In this document: positions 37,262 through 50,187 of the stretch, in pieces
How the letters are laid out: each line of letters opens with the position of its first letter
How positions within the stretch are numbered: position 1 is the first letter of the stretch
Origin: Brachionus rotundiformis
Lineage: Eukaryota; Rotifera; Eurotatoria; Ploima; Brachionidae
Direction: 5' to 3'
Length of the DNA stretch: 64,000 nt
Assembly: GCA_016802295.1 (NCBI GenBank)
Contig: JAESIW010000138.1
Span: 1,657,729-1,721,728, forward strand
Translations under genes and position numbers: made by a program
Notes under the pieces: model-generated
The model's database searches: none
What the model saw: the letters and a program-made list of their open reading frames with translations, nothing else
Told to the model about the DNA's origin: nothing

Positions 37262-39410
37262 ATGATAGAATATAGCTCAGAGAGCATTGATTCTTCAGAA
37301 GATAAAAAAAAGAAAAATAAATTTAAAAATATAACACAAAATGGAAACTTAAAAAAACGAAAGGAAAATATAAAAGAATCAAGCTCTGATTCAGAGAGTT
37401 CATCTGAAGAGGAAAAACCACAGCCAAAAGCTGTACAGAATGCGAAAGCGACACCAGCAAAGGCTCCAGTGAAGGCTGCGGCAAAAGAATCAAGCTCTGA
37501 TTCAGACAGTTCATCTGAAGAGGAAAAACCACAGCCAAAAGCTGTACAGAATGCGAAAGCTACACCAGCAAAGGCTCCAGTGAAGGCTGCGGCAAAAGAA
37601 TCAAGCTCTGATTCAGACAGTTCATCTGAAGAGGAAAAACCACAGCCAAAAGCTGTACAGAATGCGAAAGCTACACCAGCAAAGGCTCCAGTGAAGGCTG
37701 CGGCAAAAGAATCAAGCTCTGATTCAGACAGTTCATCTGAAGAGGAAAAACCACAGCCAAAAGCTGTACAGAATGCGAAAGCTACACCAGCAAAGGCTCC
37801 AGTGAAGGCTGCGGCAAAAGAATCAAGCTCTGATTCAGACAGTTCATCTGAAGAGGAAAAACCACAGCCAAAAGCTGTACAGAATGCGAAAGCTACACCA
37901 GCAAAGGCTCCAGTGAAGGCTGCGGCAAAAGAATCAAGCTCTGATTCAGACAGTTCATCTGAAGAGGAAAAACCACAGCCAAAAGCTGTACAGAATGCGA
38001 AAGCTACACCAGCAAAGGCTCCAGTGAAGGCTGCGGCAAAAGAATCAAGCTCTGATTCAGACAGTTCATCTGAAGAGGAAAAACCACAGCCAAAAGCTGT
38101 ACAGAATGCGAAAGCTACACCAGCAAAGGCTCCAGTGAAGGCTGCGGCAAAAGAATCAAGCTCTGATTCAGACAGTTCATCTGAAGAGGAAAAACCACAG
38201 CCAAAAGCTGTACAGAATGCGAAAGCTACACCAGCAAAGGCTCCAGTGAAGGCTGCGGCAAAAGAATCAAGCTCTGATTCAGACAGTTCATCTGAAGAGG
38301 AAAAACCACAGCCAAAAGCTGTACAGAATGCGAAAGCTACACCAGCAAAGGCTCCAGTGAAGGCTGCGGCAAAAGAATCAAGCTCTGATTCAGACAGTTC
38401 ATCTGAAGAGGAAAAACCACAGCCAAAAGCTGTACAGAATGCGAAAGCTACACCAGCAAAGGCTCCAGTGAAGGCTGCGGCAAAAGAATCAAGCTCTGAT
38501 TCAGACAGTTCATCTGAAGAGGAAAAACCACAGCCAAAAGCTGTACAGAATTCGAAAGCTACACCAGCAAAGGCTCAAGTGAAGGCTGCGGCAAAAGAAT
38601 CAAGCTCTGATTCAGACAGTTCATCTGAAGAGGAAAAACCACAGCAAAATGCTATTAACACTTCTACAGTTAAGACTCCTCAAAAAAGGCCTGCACCTGT
38701 CTCTAGTTCCGATTCAGAAAGTTCATCAGAAGATGATAAACCACAACCAAAGACTCTCCAGAATGCGAAAGCTACACCAGCAAAGGCTCCAGTGAAGATT
38801 GCCGTAAAAGAATCAAACTCTGATTTAGATAGTCTTTCAGACAATTCTCATTCAGATATTTCTCAATTAAATAATGGTATTTTTTTAAAAAGTAGTATCA
38901 TCTTGGATTTAATTTTCTAATTCTCTGAATTTTAAAAAGGAAAAATCAATAAAAATGGCAAACGTATCATTGATGATACTTCTCATTGTTCTCCTAAAAA
39001 ATTAATTTTAGGCGAATCTTTATCTTCTTGTGTAAATGGATTATCCAACGGTTTATCAAAAAAAGTAGTTGTTAGTAATATCCTCTTCTTTTTTTTATTT
39101 TATTAACTTTTTTTTTCAGGCATCCCCTTTTCGGAGAGTTCGTGAAGAAGATGTCGATACAAATCTTTTAAGTAAAATCGGCAAAAACGCATTTGTTTTT
39201 AAGGTAAAAAATATCCACTTTTTTATTTTATTTAAATTTTTCGCATAGAAAGGTGCTGAAGGTTCCTGGGGTGAGAAAGCAAACAAAGATTTGATTCATA
39301 CTCGTGGTAAATCATTTCGTCATGAGAAAACCAAAAAAAAACGTGGCAGCTATCGTGGTGGAACAATTGATATGAATTCATATTCCATTAAATTTGATGA
39401 TTCTGATTAA
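37262..39410 (+). CDS. NOLC1: Nopp140 / NOLC1 nucleolar phosphoprotein with SRP40 C-terminal domain
   Basis: I reconstruct four exons: 37262-38876, 38940-39070, 39120-39203 and 39249-39410. Exon 1 encodes the low-complexity core: alternating acidic serine clusters (ESSSDSDSSSEEEKPQ) and basic Lys/Pro/Ala stretches (AKATPAKAPVKAAAK), the hallmark of Nopp140. The serine clusters are strong casein kinase 2 targets. Exons 3 and 4 encode the diagnostic SRP40 domain: SPFRRVREED, then GSWGEKANKDL, GKSFRHEKTKKKRGSYRGG and a final SIKFDDSD. Nopp140 is a nucleolar and Cajal-body chaperone of box C/D and H/ACA snoRNPs and supports RNA polymerase I transcription. An N-terminal LisH dimerisation motif, present in many animal homologues, is not seen; either it is lost or an upstream exon is missed. 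Eleven near-identical 37-residue repeats dominate exon 1. Confidence 0.92.
37376..38596 (+). repeat. 111-bp coding tandem repeat, 11 full units
   Basis: Units begin at 37376, 37487, 37598 and every 111 bp to 38486. Each encodes 37 residues. Most are identical even at third codon positions; the first (GAG for GAC, GCG for GCT) and last (TCG, CAA) full units carry variants. A partial twelfth unit begins at 38597 and a degenerate unit lies near 38705-38810. Homogeneous inner units with divergent edges are typical of expansion by unequal crossing-over. Confidence 0.97.
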
Positions 39411-39620
39411 ATGAAAAAAATAATTTTAGATAAAAAATTTTTATTTTTAGTTTTTTGTTTGATTTTTTTTTCATTTAGTTAAATAAAAAAAATTTAAATT
39501 AATGTTCTTTTTTTCCATATATATTCTGTTTTACCAGCTTCTAAATAAAGATCATTTTTAATTTATTTCTTGTCAAATAGATAGCTTTAAATAAGTTTTT
39601 ATTTGTACAAAAGATAAGGA

Positions 39621-42600
39621 TTAAGAATTGTAAAGCTGTGCTGCGTTCGAGGACTGCATTTCAATCATAGCCACTTTATACTGTAATCTTTGTAAACACT
39701 TAATCAAAATGCTGTAATTGGCATTGGTGTTCAGCTGAATTTCGGCAGAAGTTTGGTGATTTAGACATTGTTTGACTCGTTTCAATTGATCGCCTTGAAG
39801 CGGCGACATAAACAACACCTGAACCCAAATTGGGAAAAATTTTGCCAACACAATCGAATTGTACTCCTGAAGGCCCTCGATCAGACTCAAAAAGTGCAAT
39901 ATAACCATATCAGCAAGCTTTATACGAAAAAAAAATTTTAAAATTATATTTGACAAGTTATTAATATTCAGATATTAATTGACCACAAACAGATATATAG
40001 TTACAATTAAAATTACAGTTATTACAACATTTATTTACTTGACATTTATATAAAAATAAAGAATTACTTCTTTAAAGTATTTATCATTATCCTGTTAATT
40101 TAAATGTTTTAAAGAAAGAAATTTAAATTACAGAATTAATTGAATAGTTTATAAGATTTTTTGTAAAATGGTTTATTTGGAATAATTCTTATACAAAAAT
40201 ATACTTACAACTTTGGTTTGAGAAAGAAGCTGTAAAATGCCGGGAGTGATTCGGGTCCAAAATTCCATAATTGAATTTAATGCACTCGAATCGCTCTCGG
40301 TGTCTTGGGCGTGGTGAATTTGCTCGCAGTACATGGTCCAAAGTTGGCAAAGTATAAATGAATGAAAAAGCGATGACATGTGAATGGCAGATGTTTTAGA
40401 ATGCTCGGCAAAGCCATTCAAAATGTAAAATACATGCTCACCAATGTAGTTACCACATGTAATTGGTATTGGAGAGCTGATCACAGTGCCTTTGTTTCTA
40501 GTCAACGCTGAGTGAGTCAATGATCCAATTAATATCCAGGACAAAAATCTAATATGGTCGATGCAATCGACAAATTCTTTAGCTCTTAATTAATTAAAAA
40601 TGTTTAAAATATATTAATTAAATAGAAAAGAAATTTTTTAAAATCTTAGTTACCCCTGTTGGGCATTTGATGGCAAATTGCATAGCCAAGGCATATATTT
40701 TTGTATAGAGCGCAAATCTTTGTCTTTGCTTTTATTTAATTCGGTGAATTCAAGTGCCAGAAATTGTGCCAGTCCACCTTTAAGCTGTGCACCGAGGGTA
40801 TCTTCACTCAAATTGGTTTGCAAGAACTTCTCAGAGCGAAGATTTTGCTTTATTCTGGTCAATGAATGAATGTCTGCGATGAACGAAATCAGTTCACTCA
40901 AATGTTGTTTTAAACACTCGGAAGCATTTGTTGGAACCTTTGAATTATTATTTTTTATTCTATTAATTAATAATTTAAAAACAAAAATTTTTATACATAA
41001 AAATATGGATCATAAAGATCGGTTTCGTCTTCCAATATTGACGATTTATAAATGTTACCACCAGCATCAAGCACTGCTAGCTAAAAAGAAAACATCTTCA
41101 TTTAAAACTTGAAAGAAAAAAAGTGAAAATCTTAAAGCCATTTCACCTGTAAAATGAGAAGTAAATTGCGGTCAGTGCATTTTAGCTTGACCGATATGCT
41201 TTGAACAAGTTCATTGATTATAGCTCTTGGCAAAAATAGCTTATCTCTGTCCTTGGCAAATGCTCGATTAGACAAGCTACATATGTCAATCAAATTTTCC
41301 AATTTAAATTTGGAAAATTGAAGTATAAAACTAAGAAGTCTAGAGAAAGATTCGAGTATTGTTTTGTTGGAACTGATGCCAGGTATTTTAAGAAGATAGC
41401 TCATTATGACAAAAAAACATGTGTAATCATAAGACTTAAGCATTTGGGTTTCTAGTCTGCGAAATAGTGTCTCAAACTCTTGAATGACCAGTAACCATTG
41501 ACTATGATGTGATTCCAATGCCAAATACTCTATATAAATGGATACATTGTTAAGTATTCTCATAAATGTATCAAAATTAATTGATTTTTGTACATTTATG
41601 TCCTTGAAAAATCAATTTTCAATCAAATATAAAAAATTATTGTAATTATTAAAATAATAAGATTTAGAAAAACAAAATGGTACATTTATAACTTGTTTCA
41701 ATGCTGCTACGGATGTAAGCTCATTGAAATCATTAAGACAAGTAGCCAAAATTTCCAATAGTTCAGCATCTACAACAATAGATTTAATTTTGTAATTTAT
41801 ATATTTTTTTCCCATAATTATTACCATCAAAATCAAGCTGAAATAATTGATATAAAATTCTGTTTGTGACCAAATGTTGAAGTAAACATCTAATAAACTG
41901 TTTGGCTATACTACTATAATTGCCTGGTAGGTAAAAATTATTATTTGTTTGCCAATAGTACATTTTTTTTGAAGCAATTCTAATTTAAGAAAATTTACTT
42001 AATTTTATCTAATTTACTCAGCAAAAAAAATAAAATAAAATTAACCACCTCATTACAGCATTTAGCATATCAAGGATTAAAGGTGCTGCTAGAGCACTTT
42101 CAATGTGGACAAAAGTCGAACAAATTACAATCAAGCCACCCAATGACTCCTCGTTATAATACTCCAGGCGCATATTACATCTTGTACATTTAATGTAGCA
42201 CAGACCATACTCGCCATTGAGTAATTCATTTGAATTCATTATCAGCTGATAATTGGTCATTAGCATGGTCTCACTTTCTGACTCATTTGTATTTTCGTCA
42301 TCTAAGCTACATTTGGTGACCGCACTACGTCTGCCCGCTTGATTTGATTTGGACATGTGCAATCCATGAGCTGACATGAGCGAAGATCCAACTCTGTACG
42401 CATTGTTTCCGTCTGTAGCACCCATGTTCAACATTGGTATATTAACACCTGATTTGTTCATTTTTTTTCTTTTATTTAATAAATTAATATTTTTTTTTTA
42501 TTAATTATTTATTAATTTGTAATTATATTTTACCCGAAAATATGACTTTTTGGATTAGTAAACAACTTGCCAAAGCTGAAAGGGCATTTAGTTTCGCCAG

Positions 42601-45600
42601 AGTTTTCGTCCATCAATATTGTTTCATAAGTAGCTGAGTCATTTTGTTTAAGATTTTTCTGTGTGACAATCGAATTAAGCCTAGTCTGAGATAATCCTTT
42701 GGTCATGAGCTCAGTTTGATTGGCCAAAGCTGGCGAATTTGACTTTGATCTAATACTTTTTAAAAAATAAATTAAAAAAAAATGATTAAATCTATTTTGT
42801 ATTCAAATATAATTCTAAATTTATTTAATACTTTATTTTGAATAATTTTTTACGATTTGCATTAACTTGGTATTTTTTGGTCGACTTTTCTGAACTTTTT
42901 ACAGATACATTGTCTTCTAAATTAATATTTTTATTCGAAGAGTAAACCAAAGTATTTGTTGTCTTGGTAGTTTCGATCAAATTAGTGGTATTCATGGCAT
43001 TTGAGTTTTGGGCCGAGTCTTCTCTTGGCTTTTTGGCCATTAAATCCAAATGAACAGGGTCAAAGCTTACTATGTCGCATCTATGGAACTGAAATTTTAA
43101 TGTATTTATCACAATTTGAATTAGTTGCTTGACAATATGCTGAAAATTGATGCTATCATTGTTATATTGGTACTTGTAAAGTATAATGGTCAATGTGTTT
43201 ATCCAAGCATGTCTTGCTTGAGAGTTTAAAAGTCCAATTGTATATGCTGGCGCTGAATTTTCAGCTTGTATTTGGCACACACGGATAGACACATTCTCAT
43301 CAATTGATGGCAAGGGCAAATAGCGAAGCAATTTGAGCACAATTGGCAAAATTATATTTCCCAAGGCAAAATTCTTGTCCATCAGTATGGCCAATCCGGA
43401 CATGAAAGCGTTCACAGTGGTTGTCTTGCGAAGCACATTTGGTGACACAATAAAAATATTTTCTTGTAAATTGTATTTTATCAATGAATATAAATGCTTT
43501 AAAACAATTGTCTGTTGTTTGAGAACTAGTCGGTCTTCGCTGACCAATGTTTGATCATCGTAAATACCAAACTAAATAATTATGTTTTAAATAATTTGTT
43601 TTAATTAATAAAAACTAAAAATAAACAAAAAAATTATTTACCTTTGTTAATAAACAAATTAACGTGTGAATGACCACTTTTTCCAAATTTTCGTGATCTT
43701 TTTCAAAATTTTCACACTTGGTTCTTTTTTCATTCAATTTAGAATCAGTTTTTGGGCTATTTTCCTTTTCCAACTGCTCCATATCTTAAATTATAAAAGT
43801 TAACAAAAACAAAATTATTTTTTTATCTTGTCTATTTACTAATGTTATCATTTGGACTAATAAATGACATTTGAATATTATTTATATCATTTGTAATTGA
43901 CTTGACCAAATCAGATCGTTTTAGAGCGAATTTGGCAATAGTTATTCTCCTCTGAAAATTGCTACTGTTATTTGCTTGTCCAGATATGTCCACAGGTGAG
44001 AGGGACTCTTGGCTGAGTTGTTGTTCAATGAAGATTGCATTAAATCGGCTCATGAAAAACTCCCATGTCAGAATGGACTGATTTTTTGCCGAACTGGCAA
44101 AACACGAATAAAAATTGGATAGAATATTTAAAATCAAAGGTCTGTCTTGAATAACAGAGTCAAATTGCAGCTCAAAGCAGCCCATAATGGATTTGGCAGC
44201 CTGATCGCCCAATGTCTCAATCATTGTCATTGACTTTTGTGACACAATCGGATCAATATCATTGACACTGTTTATCAAATTGCCAAATAAAAAGCACAGA
44301 CTTGAGTATATATTACAATTTGACTTGATTTGTTTAGGCTTAAGATTTTGTGCAATGGCAATACTTTTGGATACTAAAATTTATAATTTTAATTAAGTGC
44401 TAATGAATGATAATTTTAATTTAATTTTGTTTTGTGTACCTGCTTGGAGTCTAATCTTCCAATTTGAATCCTTGAAGTCGCGTTCTACCAAAGACCAGAA
44501 TGTGTTTCGGCCAGGCTCGTAGGCAAGCGAATACACAAGTAAAGGTACAGCTAGGTCATTTAAATGGCAATAATCGGCATTGAACAATCTCCACAAATTG
44601 GGTATGAAAAGTTTTTCCAAACAATAAATCAAAAAGCCTTTTTGTTCCTTGTAAGCAAGTTCAAAGCATTCGCCATGGATAACCAACATTTTGAGACAGA
44701 CAAGCAGATTGTAGAAGGCATCAACGTCTGGCACTCGGAACAGCTCTTTAAGCAACGAGTGTAGAAGTTGTAGATGAGGAGACAATTGTGCAAATTTAAA
44801 GTAATAGACTCCGTATGAAGTGACCCAAATGCCAACTTCAGGGTCTGTTTTGGACTCGGATTTTTTGGGCGTAGATGCCAAACTATTCGGCTTTAATTCA
44901 TCTTCCATTTGAAAACTTTTATATGCAGTTGCTTTTTCTAATAAATGAAAATAATTTATCTCATTTAATTCTATTTCGTTTTTGGGAGATATGTGAGCTA
45001 GAATTTCTTTGGCAAATGAGAACCATAGGATGTATTCTTCGCAAAATTGGCACACATTTTGTGACGGCACCGATATAGACTCGGCGCTCAAAAATCCATA
45101 CTGCTGTTTGCATTTATGCTTTTTGACCCATGGCAAAATCAAATGCTTGCTCATTAGGCTCAATAGTTCTTTGGACACAGGATTAAAAAATCCCAAATGC
45201 TTTGAGTATTTTTGCAAGTCAAATTGTCTCAATATCATGTCCAACATCATTATACAACAGTTTATATTTAATTCTGAATTGTTGATTATAAAGTCTTCTT
45301 CTTCTTCTTTGAGTAGCATGGCTAGTTCTTGTCCAGTTATTTGCTGAAGCATCAATTGGTTGCGGTAGACTCGGTAGGCCTCGTATGTGTCAAAGACTGC
45401 AAAAAATGCGCTATTGTTTAGCAAATTTTCGTTGAATTGGTCGTTGTCCATACTGGAAGACATGAGCGCTTCGCGCCTTCGCATAGCTCTGGCCTCGAGC
45501 TTTTGCAGCGAATTGAGGCCAGTTTGGAACATACTCACCAACAGAGTGGGCAATAAAACAACTTCTAGCTCGCACAATAATTGCAACCATGACAACGCCT

Positions 45601-48367
45601 GTTCTTGGATATTTGACGAAGTTCCGTCAAAGCGTTCGCTTATAAATCTGTACATCAATTCTGGTGTAAATGTAAAACTATCTGGATCAAACACTTTACT
45701 AAAAATTAATTAAATTAAAAAAAAATTATCTATTTATTTATTTATATTAGTATTGTTTTGTTTTTAAATAAAGAATATTTACACAAAAATATTTTTCAAT
45801 TCATTCAAGTATTTATCTGGTACATCATTGATAATTGTTTCGATCCAATATGGCATCGAATAGTCCCATATCTTACAATTTAATAAAAGAAAATTATTTA
45901 ATCTAATTTAATTAATAAACGTTTATAATAGATCAACAATACTCGAAGAATATTAAATGGTGAATTTCTTCGAGTGGTAAAAGTAGAACTAAATTTACTT
46001 CAAAGGTGACAATTTCGTATGGAATAAGATCACAAAATTTAGAGAATTCTTCTTTAATTTGCGTGGCTCGGTTCGATTTTGTTTCCCTGAAGACAAGCAA
46101 AAAAAGTATTAAAATTCTTTAAAGCTATGATTTTAGAAAATTACCAGACTCCACCAACTTTGGCAAAATCGGGCTGAAATGGAAGCAAACAGGATACAAC
46201 AAGCTCAAAGTGGTTGTCAATTACAGTCTTAATCCACGGCAGAATGAATTGAGTTCTAATTTTGGATATCAATTCACCACTAGTGTCACTAGGCATGTAG
46301 CAAACTAGATGAAACCATTCCAATACCATGCTCACAATTTTGCCAAAATGCTCCGTATTTTCTAAATCAATCTCATTGGGCTTTATGGTGCTAACAATTA
46401 GATAACAGCCGTATCTACTCAGCAAGCGTTTGTTAAAATTTGATTCCTCATCTGAAATATTGAAAAGATTGGTGGCAAGAGCACCAGTGTTCGAATGACC
46501 ATTGTTGTTCAGGGCGCCAATCAGACCTACACTGATCAAATTTGTCAAGTCTGTTCTCGTTCCTTGAGACCCACATTGTTGAGCTGATGTGACAACATTA
46601 TGTTGTCTATTCGTATCGTGCTGGACAATCTCATTTTTTTTCGAGTCGCCAATCGGAACTTCTTTTAATAAGCTATTTTATATATATTAAAAAATTAATA
46701 ATAATTAACAATTAGAATTTTTTATTATTTATTATTCGTACGCTATTATAGATGAAGTTAGTAAAGATTGGGTTCTGGATTCACATTCCCAAAGATTGTA
46801 GATGTATGTTTGATAGATGTGATCTGAACTCTGCTGAAACCTGTAGTGTTTGCTCAAGTGACATTCTTTGCACAAACTAATTGGTTTGTTTTGATTCAAG
46901 ATAACACATGTGGAAGAATAGCAAATAACCTCGGATATTTTGTCACCAGCTTTGCAGTTCTGGTTTAAAAAATGGTTCAAAAATTATCTATTTATCTTTT
47001 TTTTTTGTTTATTTTAATTACTCTATTCTCGCAATAAAGTGATATCTCTTCAACAGGTTGAACTAAATTGTTACAATAGTTTTGGTATTTTTTCGGTATG
47101 TCCCTATAGCACTCATTGCATACATAATATGGTGGTGGCGTGTTGAAGCCATGCATTGAATAATTTGGATCAATGCACACTTTGTTGGCAATATTTTTGC
47201 GCTCTAAGCATTTTTCTGACTGACACTGAATAGGCTTACGTGCTAAAAATTTAAAAAAAATTTTTCAAAGATAAAATTTATTAATTTATTAATAAAAGTT
47301 TTATTTTAAAAATTTGAAAATATTATTAATTAAAAAAAAAGACAAAAAGTTTATTTTTTTTTATAAAGCTTACGTGAATGATGGTAGTGTTTGTTGCGGT
47401 CCGATTTGTTCGGGTTAAGTTTTGGCCAGTATTTGAACAAAAGATTGGTTGCATGATACCTGACCTTGTATGAGCCATAGGAAATGGCGCTCAATATGTC
47501 CTAGAAAAAAAATTAATTTCTAAATATCTTTTTTTTTCAATTAATTAATTAATTGATTAGCTAACTTGGATAAAATTTTTTTTAAGACTTAGAAAACATT
47601 CAAAAAGCTGAACATGAAAAGTTGAATCCTGGGTATACTCGAGCACAATCATTAGCAAAGATGGTATACAATTGATGGTAAATGACTCGGGTGCAGCGTT
47701 TGTCATTACTTAAATTTTTTTTTAATAATTTGTAATTGGTAAATTTTCAATTGGTTCTAAATTAATTTACTAGATATTTGAATGACAGTGTTGCATAGGA
47801 CATCGATAATTTGCTTGTGCAGTTCAGTTGGGAATGTGGTCAAAGTGAGCGCAATTGTGTGCGGAAATGTCTCGACCAGTTCATCGGTCAGAAAAGGCGA
47901 CAAGCATGCGAAAGCATGGATCAGACCTTGGCCAATTTCGCATCGATTTTGCTGAATATTGGGAATTATTTCAATAAAATTAAGCAACGAGTGGTACAAT
48001 GTAGAGTAGTTTAGATTGGGAAACTTTTTGATTCGATTCGAGGACAAATGTTGCTCGCTGTGCTCCGAATCGGCCTCGTCCTCCAAATTGGTCTCTTTCA
48101 AAATCCTTTTAATAAAAATTTATAAAAAAATATTTTTTTTAATTAAGATAATGATATTAATTACGCTAATAAAGTGTCTGAGAAGTATTTGAGTGTAGAT
48201 GTTATATCTGGTCCGGTATTGGCCACCGGAAGTGAACAATTTACTAAATTGTTGTAATATTCATTTAAATTTCGAATTTTTGATGAAACTTAAATAGATA
48301 ATAGAATAATTTTTTTTAAACTAAAGATAAAACATGTATTCATACATTCGGCAGATTTTGTATTCAT
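39621..48367 (-). CDS. UNC79: UNC79, auxiliary subunit of the NALCN sodium-leak channel complex
   Basis: I reconstruct 23 exons from 48346-48367 (ATG) to 39621-39917 (stop), coding about 2,310 residues against about 2,600 in human. Conserved stretches include KIRNLNEYYNNL ... STLKYFSDTLL at the N-terminus, MCIDP-like VCIDPNYSMHGFNTPPPYYVCNEC (cysteine-rich region, 47022-47242), LCKECHLSKHYR, the long HEAT-like exon 44440-45698 (VFDPDSFTFTPELMYRFI ... IQEQALSWLQLL), FLSWILIGSLTHSAL, and a C-terminus LQRLQYKVAMIEMQSSNAAQ. UNC79 is a large HEAT-repeat scaffold that works with UNC80 to stabilise NALCN and set neuronal resting excitability. All junctions keep frame except in the exon 41825-41980, where one extra base near 41940 breaks the frame. 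Exons: 48165-48288, 47771-48105, 47566-47708, 47374-47500, 47022-47242, 46742-46959, 46145-46672, 45999-46086, 45783-45871, 44440-45698, 43840-44373, 43642-43784, 42832-43571, 42534-42755, 42049-42468, 41825-41980, 41693-41769, 41147-41602, 40997-41080, 40654-40937, 40209-40584. Confidence 0.93.
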
Positions 48368-50187
48368 TGTAGTTATTGATGACGAACTAAATAAATCAAC
48401 TTCATTTTTATCTAATCTAAATTGAACCTGGCTAATTTTTTAAAAAAGATATTTAGTTATTTTTATAGATTAGTTTATCTATTTTACACTAAGAGCAAAA
48501 TTATGAATTTATAAAGTTAGAAATTGCTCTTAATAACAAGAAATAATCATAATTTGATTTTGTTTGATATTCGGATGAAAAAGGAAATATTTAAAATTTG
48601 ATAATATAAGATGGAATTAGTGGTTATTAGAGTACCAACGCTATCCAGACCCAGACACACATACTCATAAATGGCAGTGTGCTTATTCTCAATTTAGGCA
48701 TAAATCACTCAAATGAACAGCTCTTGTTGGCATGACATGACTCGATATATCTATACAATATATTATGATAATTTATAGGCATTCTATCCTGGTATGGCAT
48801 AATCAGGAAGAAAATTTTATTTATCTCATATTATTATTATAAATTTTAGTTGTTGTTGTTGAGCAAAGCCGATTTTAGAAAACAATTGATTGCATCCAAT
48901 GATAAGAATCATATCTAATCAAATGGAGTATTGATTCATATTTAGTTAAAAGTAAATCGATTGTGAATGAAATTAGACTAATCCATCAGCTTAGATGGTA
49001 AATTATTTTCAAATCAGAATTTTTTTTTAATTTAATATAAAATATTATGTTTGCTCAAGTCTATGAAAAAAACGTGTTTCTCAATCAAATTAAGATTAGA
49101 TGAATGAATTTTTATTTATTTCTCAATTTTTATAAAATATTTATTTATGCTTATGGAAATAAATCATTTTTGATTAGAACTTTTTTTTTCTCAAATTAAA
49201 ATAGGCCTTGAAATTTTATCTATTTTGTTTTCTTTTTATGATAATTAGAATTTGATCTAAAATGAACATTATCTAATGGATAAAAGATCCATATTGAAAT
49301 AAGTTTAAAGATATTTAAATCTAGATAATTTATTTTATTGGTAACTTAACTTCCTCTAAATATTGAAAAATTAAAATAATAAATGAATTCAAGAAAAAAC
49401 ATATTTTTATCTATTTCTTACTCTAAAGCACTTAATTGTCATATTTTAAATTGAGCCTTTAGGCGAAATAGATATCGACCGCAGCTTTTAAGGTCATTAA
49501 ATCCGAGAAAATCAAAAAATTAATAATAAATTTATACAAAAATATGTCTTTATAAACAAGCAATGATAAAAAAAAATATTTATCTTTTTGAAATATGAGC
49601 CACCAGTTCTGGCTTAGATGGCTTGCAAAGTGACCCACACCATTTGGTCTAAATAGGTCTAAAATTTTTGTAAAATAAAAGTAAATATTAGTTTTTTATT
49701 TTATTCAAAACAAAAACACAAAAAAAACACATAAAATTTAAAATAATTTTAAGAGAATATTTATTTAATTTTTTAATTTCAATTTTAAAATAAAGTTTAA
49801 TTTTATTCAATTAAATTTTAAGTGTACACAAACATTGGATACTTGGATACGCATGTGTAAACAAACTAGCCATGAGCTACATTTATGATCACTAAATTAA
49901 ATCAATTAAAAATAAAATATACTTGAAAGAATTCAAATAATTATTTATCAATTATTTATTTTAATTTTAATAATTTAAACATATAAAAATATGAAAGTAA
50001 AAATGGAAAAGAGGTCTTTTTGATTGCAACTATGCTTTGCAATTTACTCTTCTTATGATTAAGAAATTTTGCAATCTTACCAAGAATTTAAATAATTATA
50101 TATTTAACCTTGATTTTAAAAATATAAAAAATTTTATCTCTAATGAAATTATTTTAGAAATCAAACAAAATTATATTTAGAACGCAA
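48368..50187. other. Intergenic region between divergent UNC79 and USP30
   Basis: About 1.8 kb of AT-rich sequence separating two divergent starts. No ORF, RNA gene or repeat stands out. It should contain both promoters, but no TATA box or Inr can be picked with confidence. Confidence 0.6.

Noticed and set aside
37376..38596. 111-bp array considered as a CRISPR-like array
   Set aside because: There are no unique spacers: whole units are repeated and continuously coding, in a eukaryotic gene.
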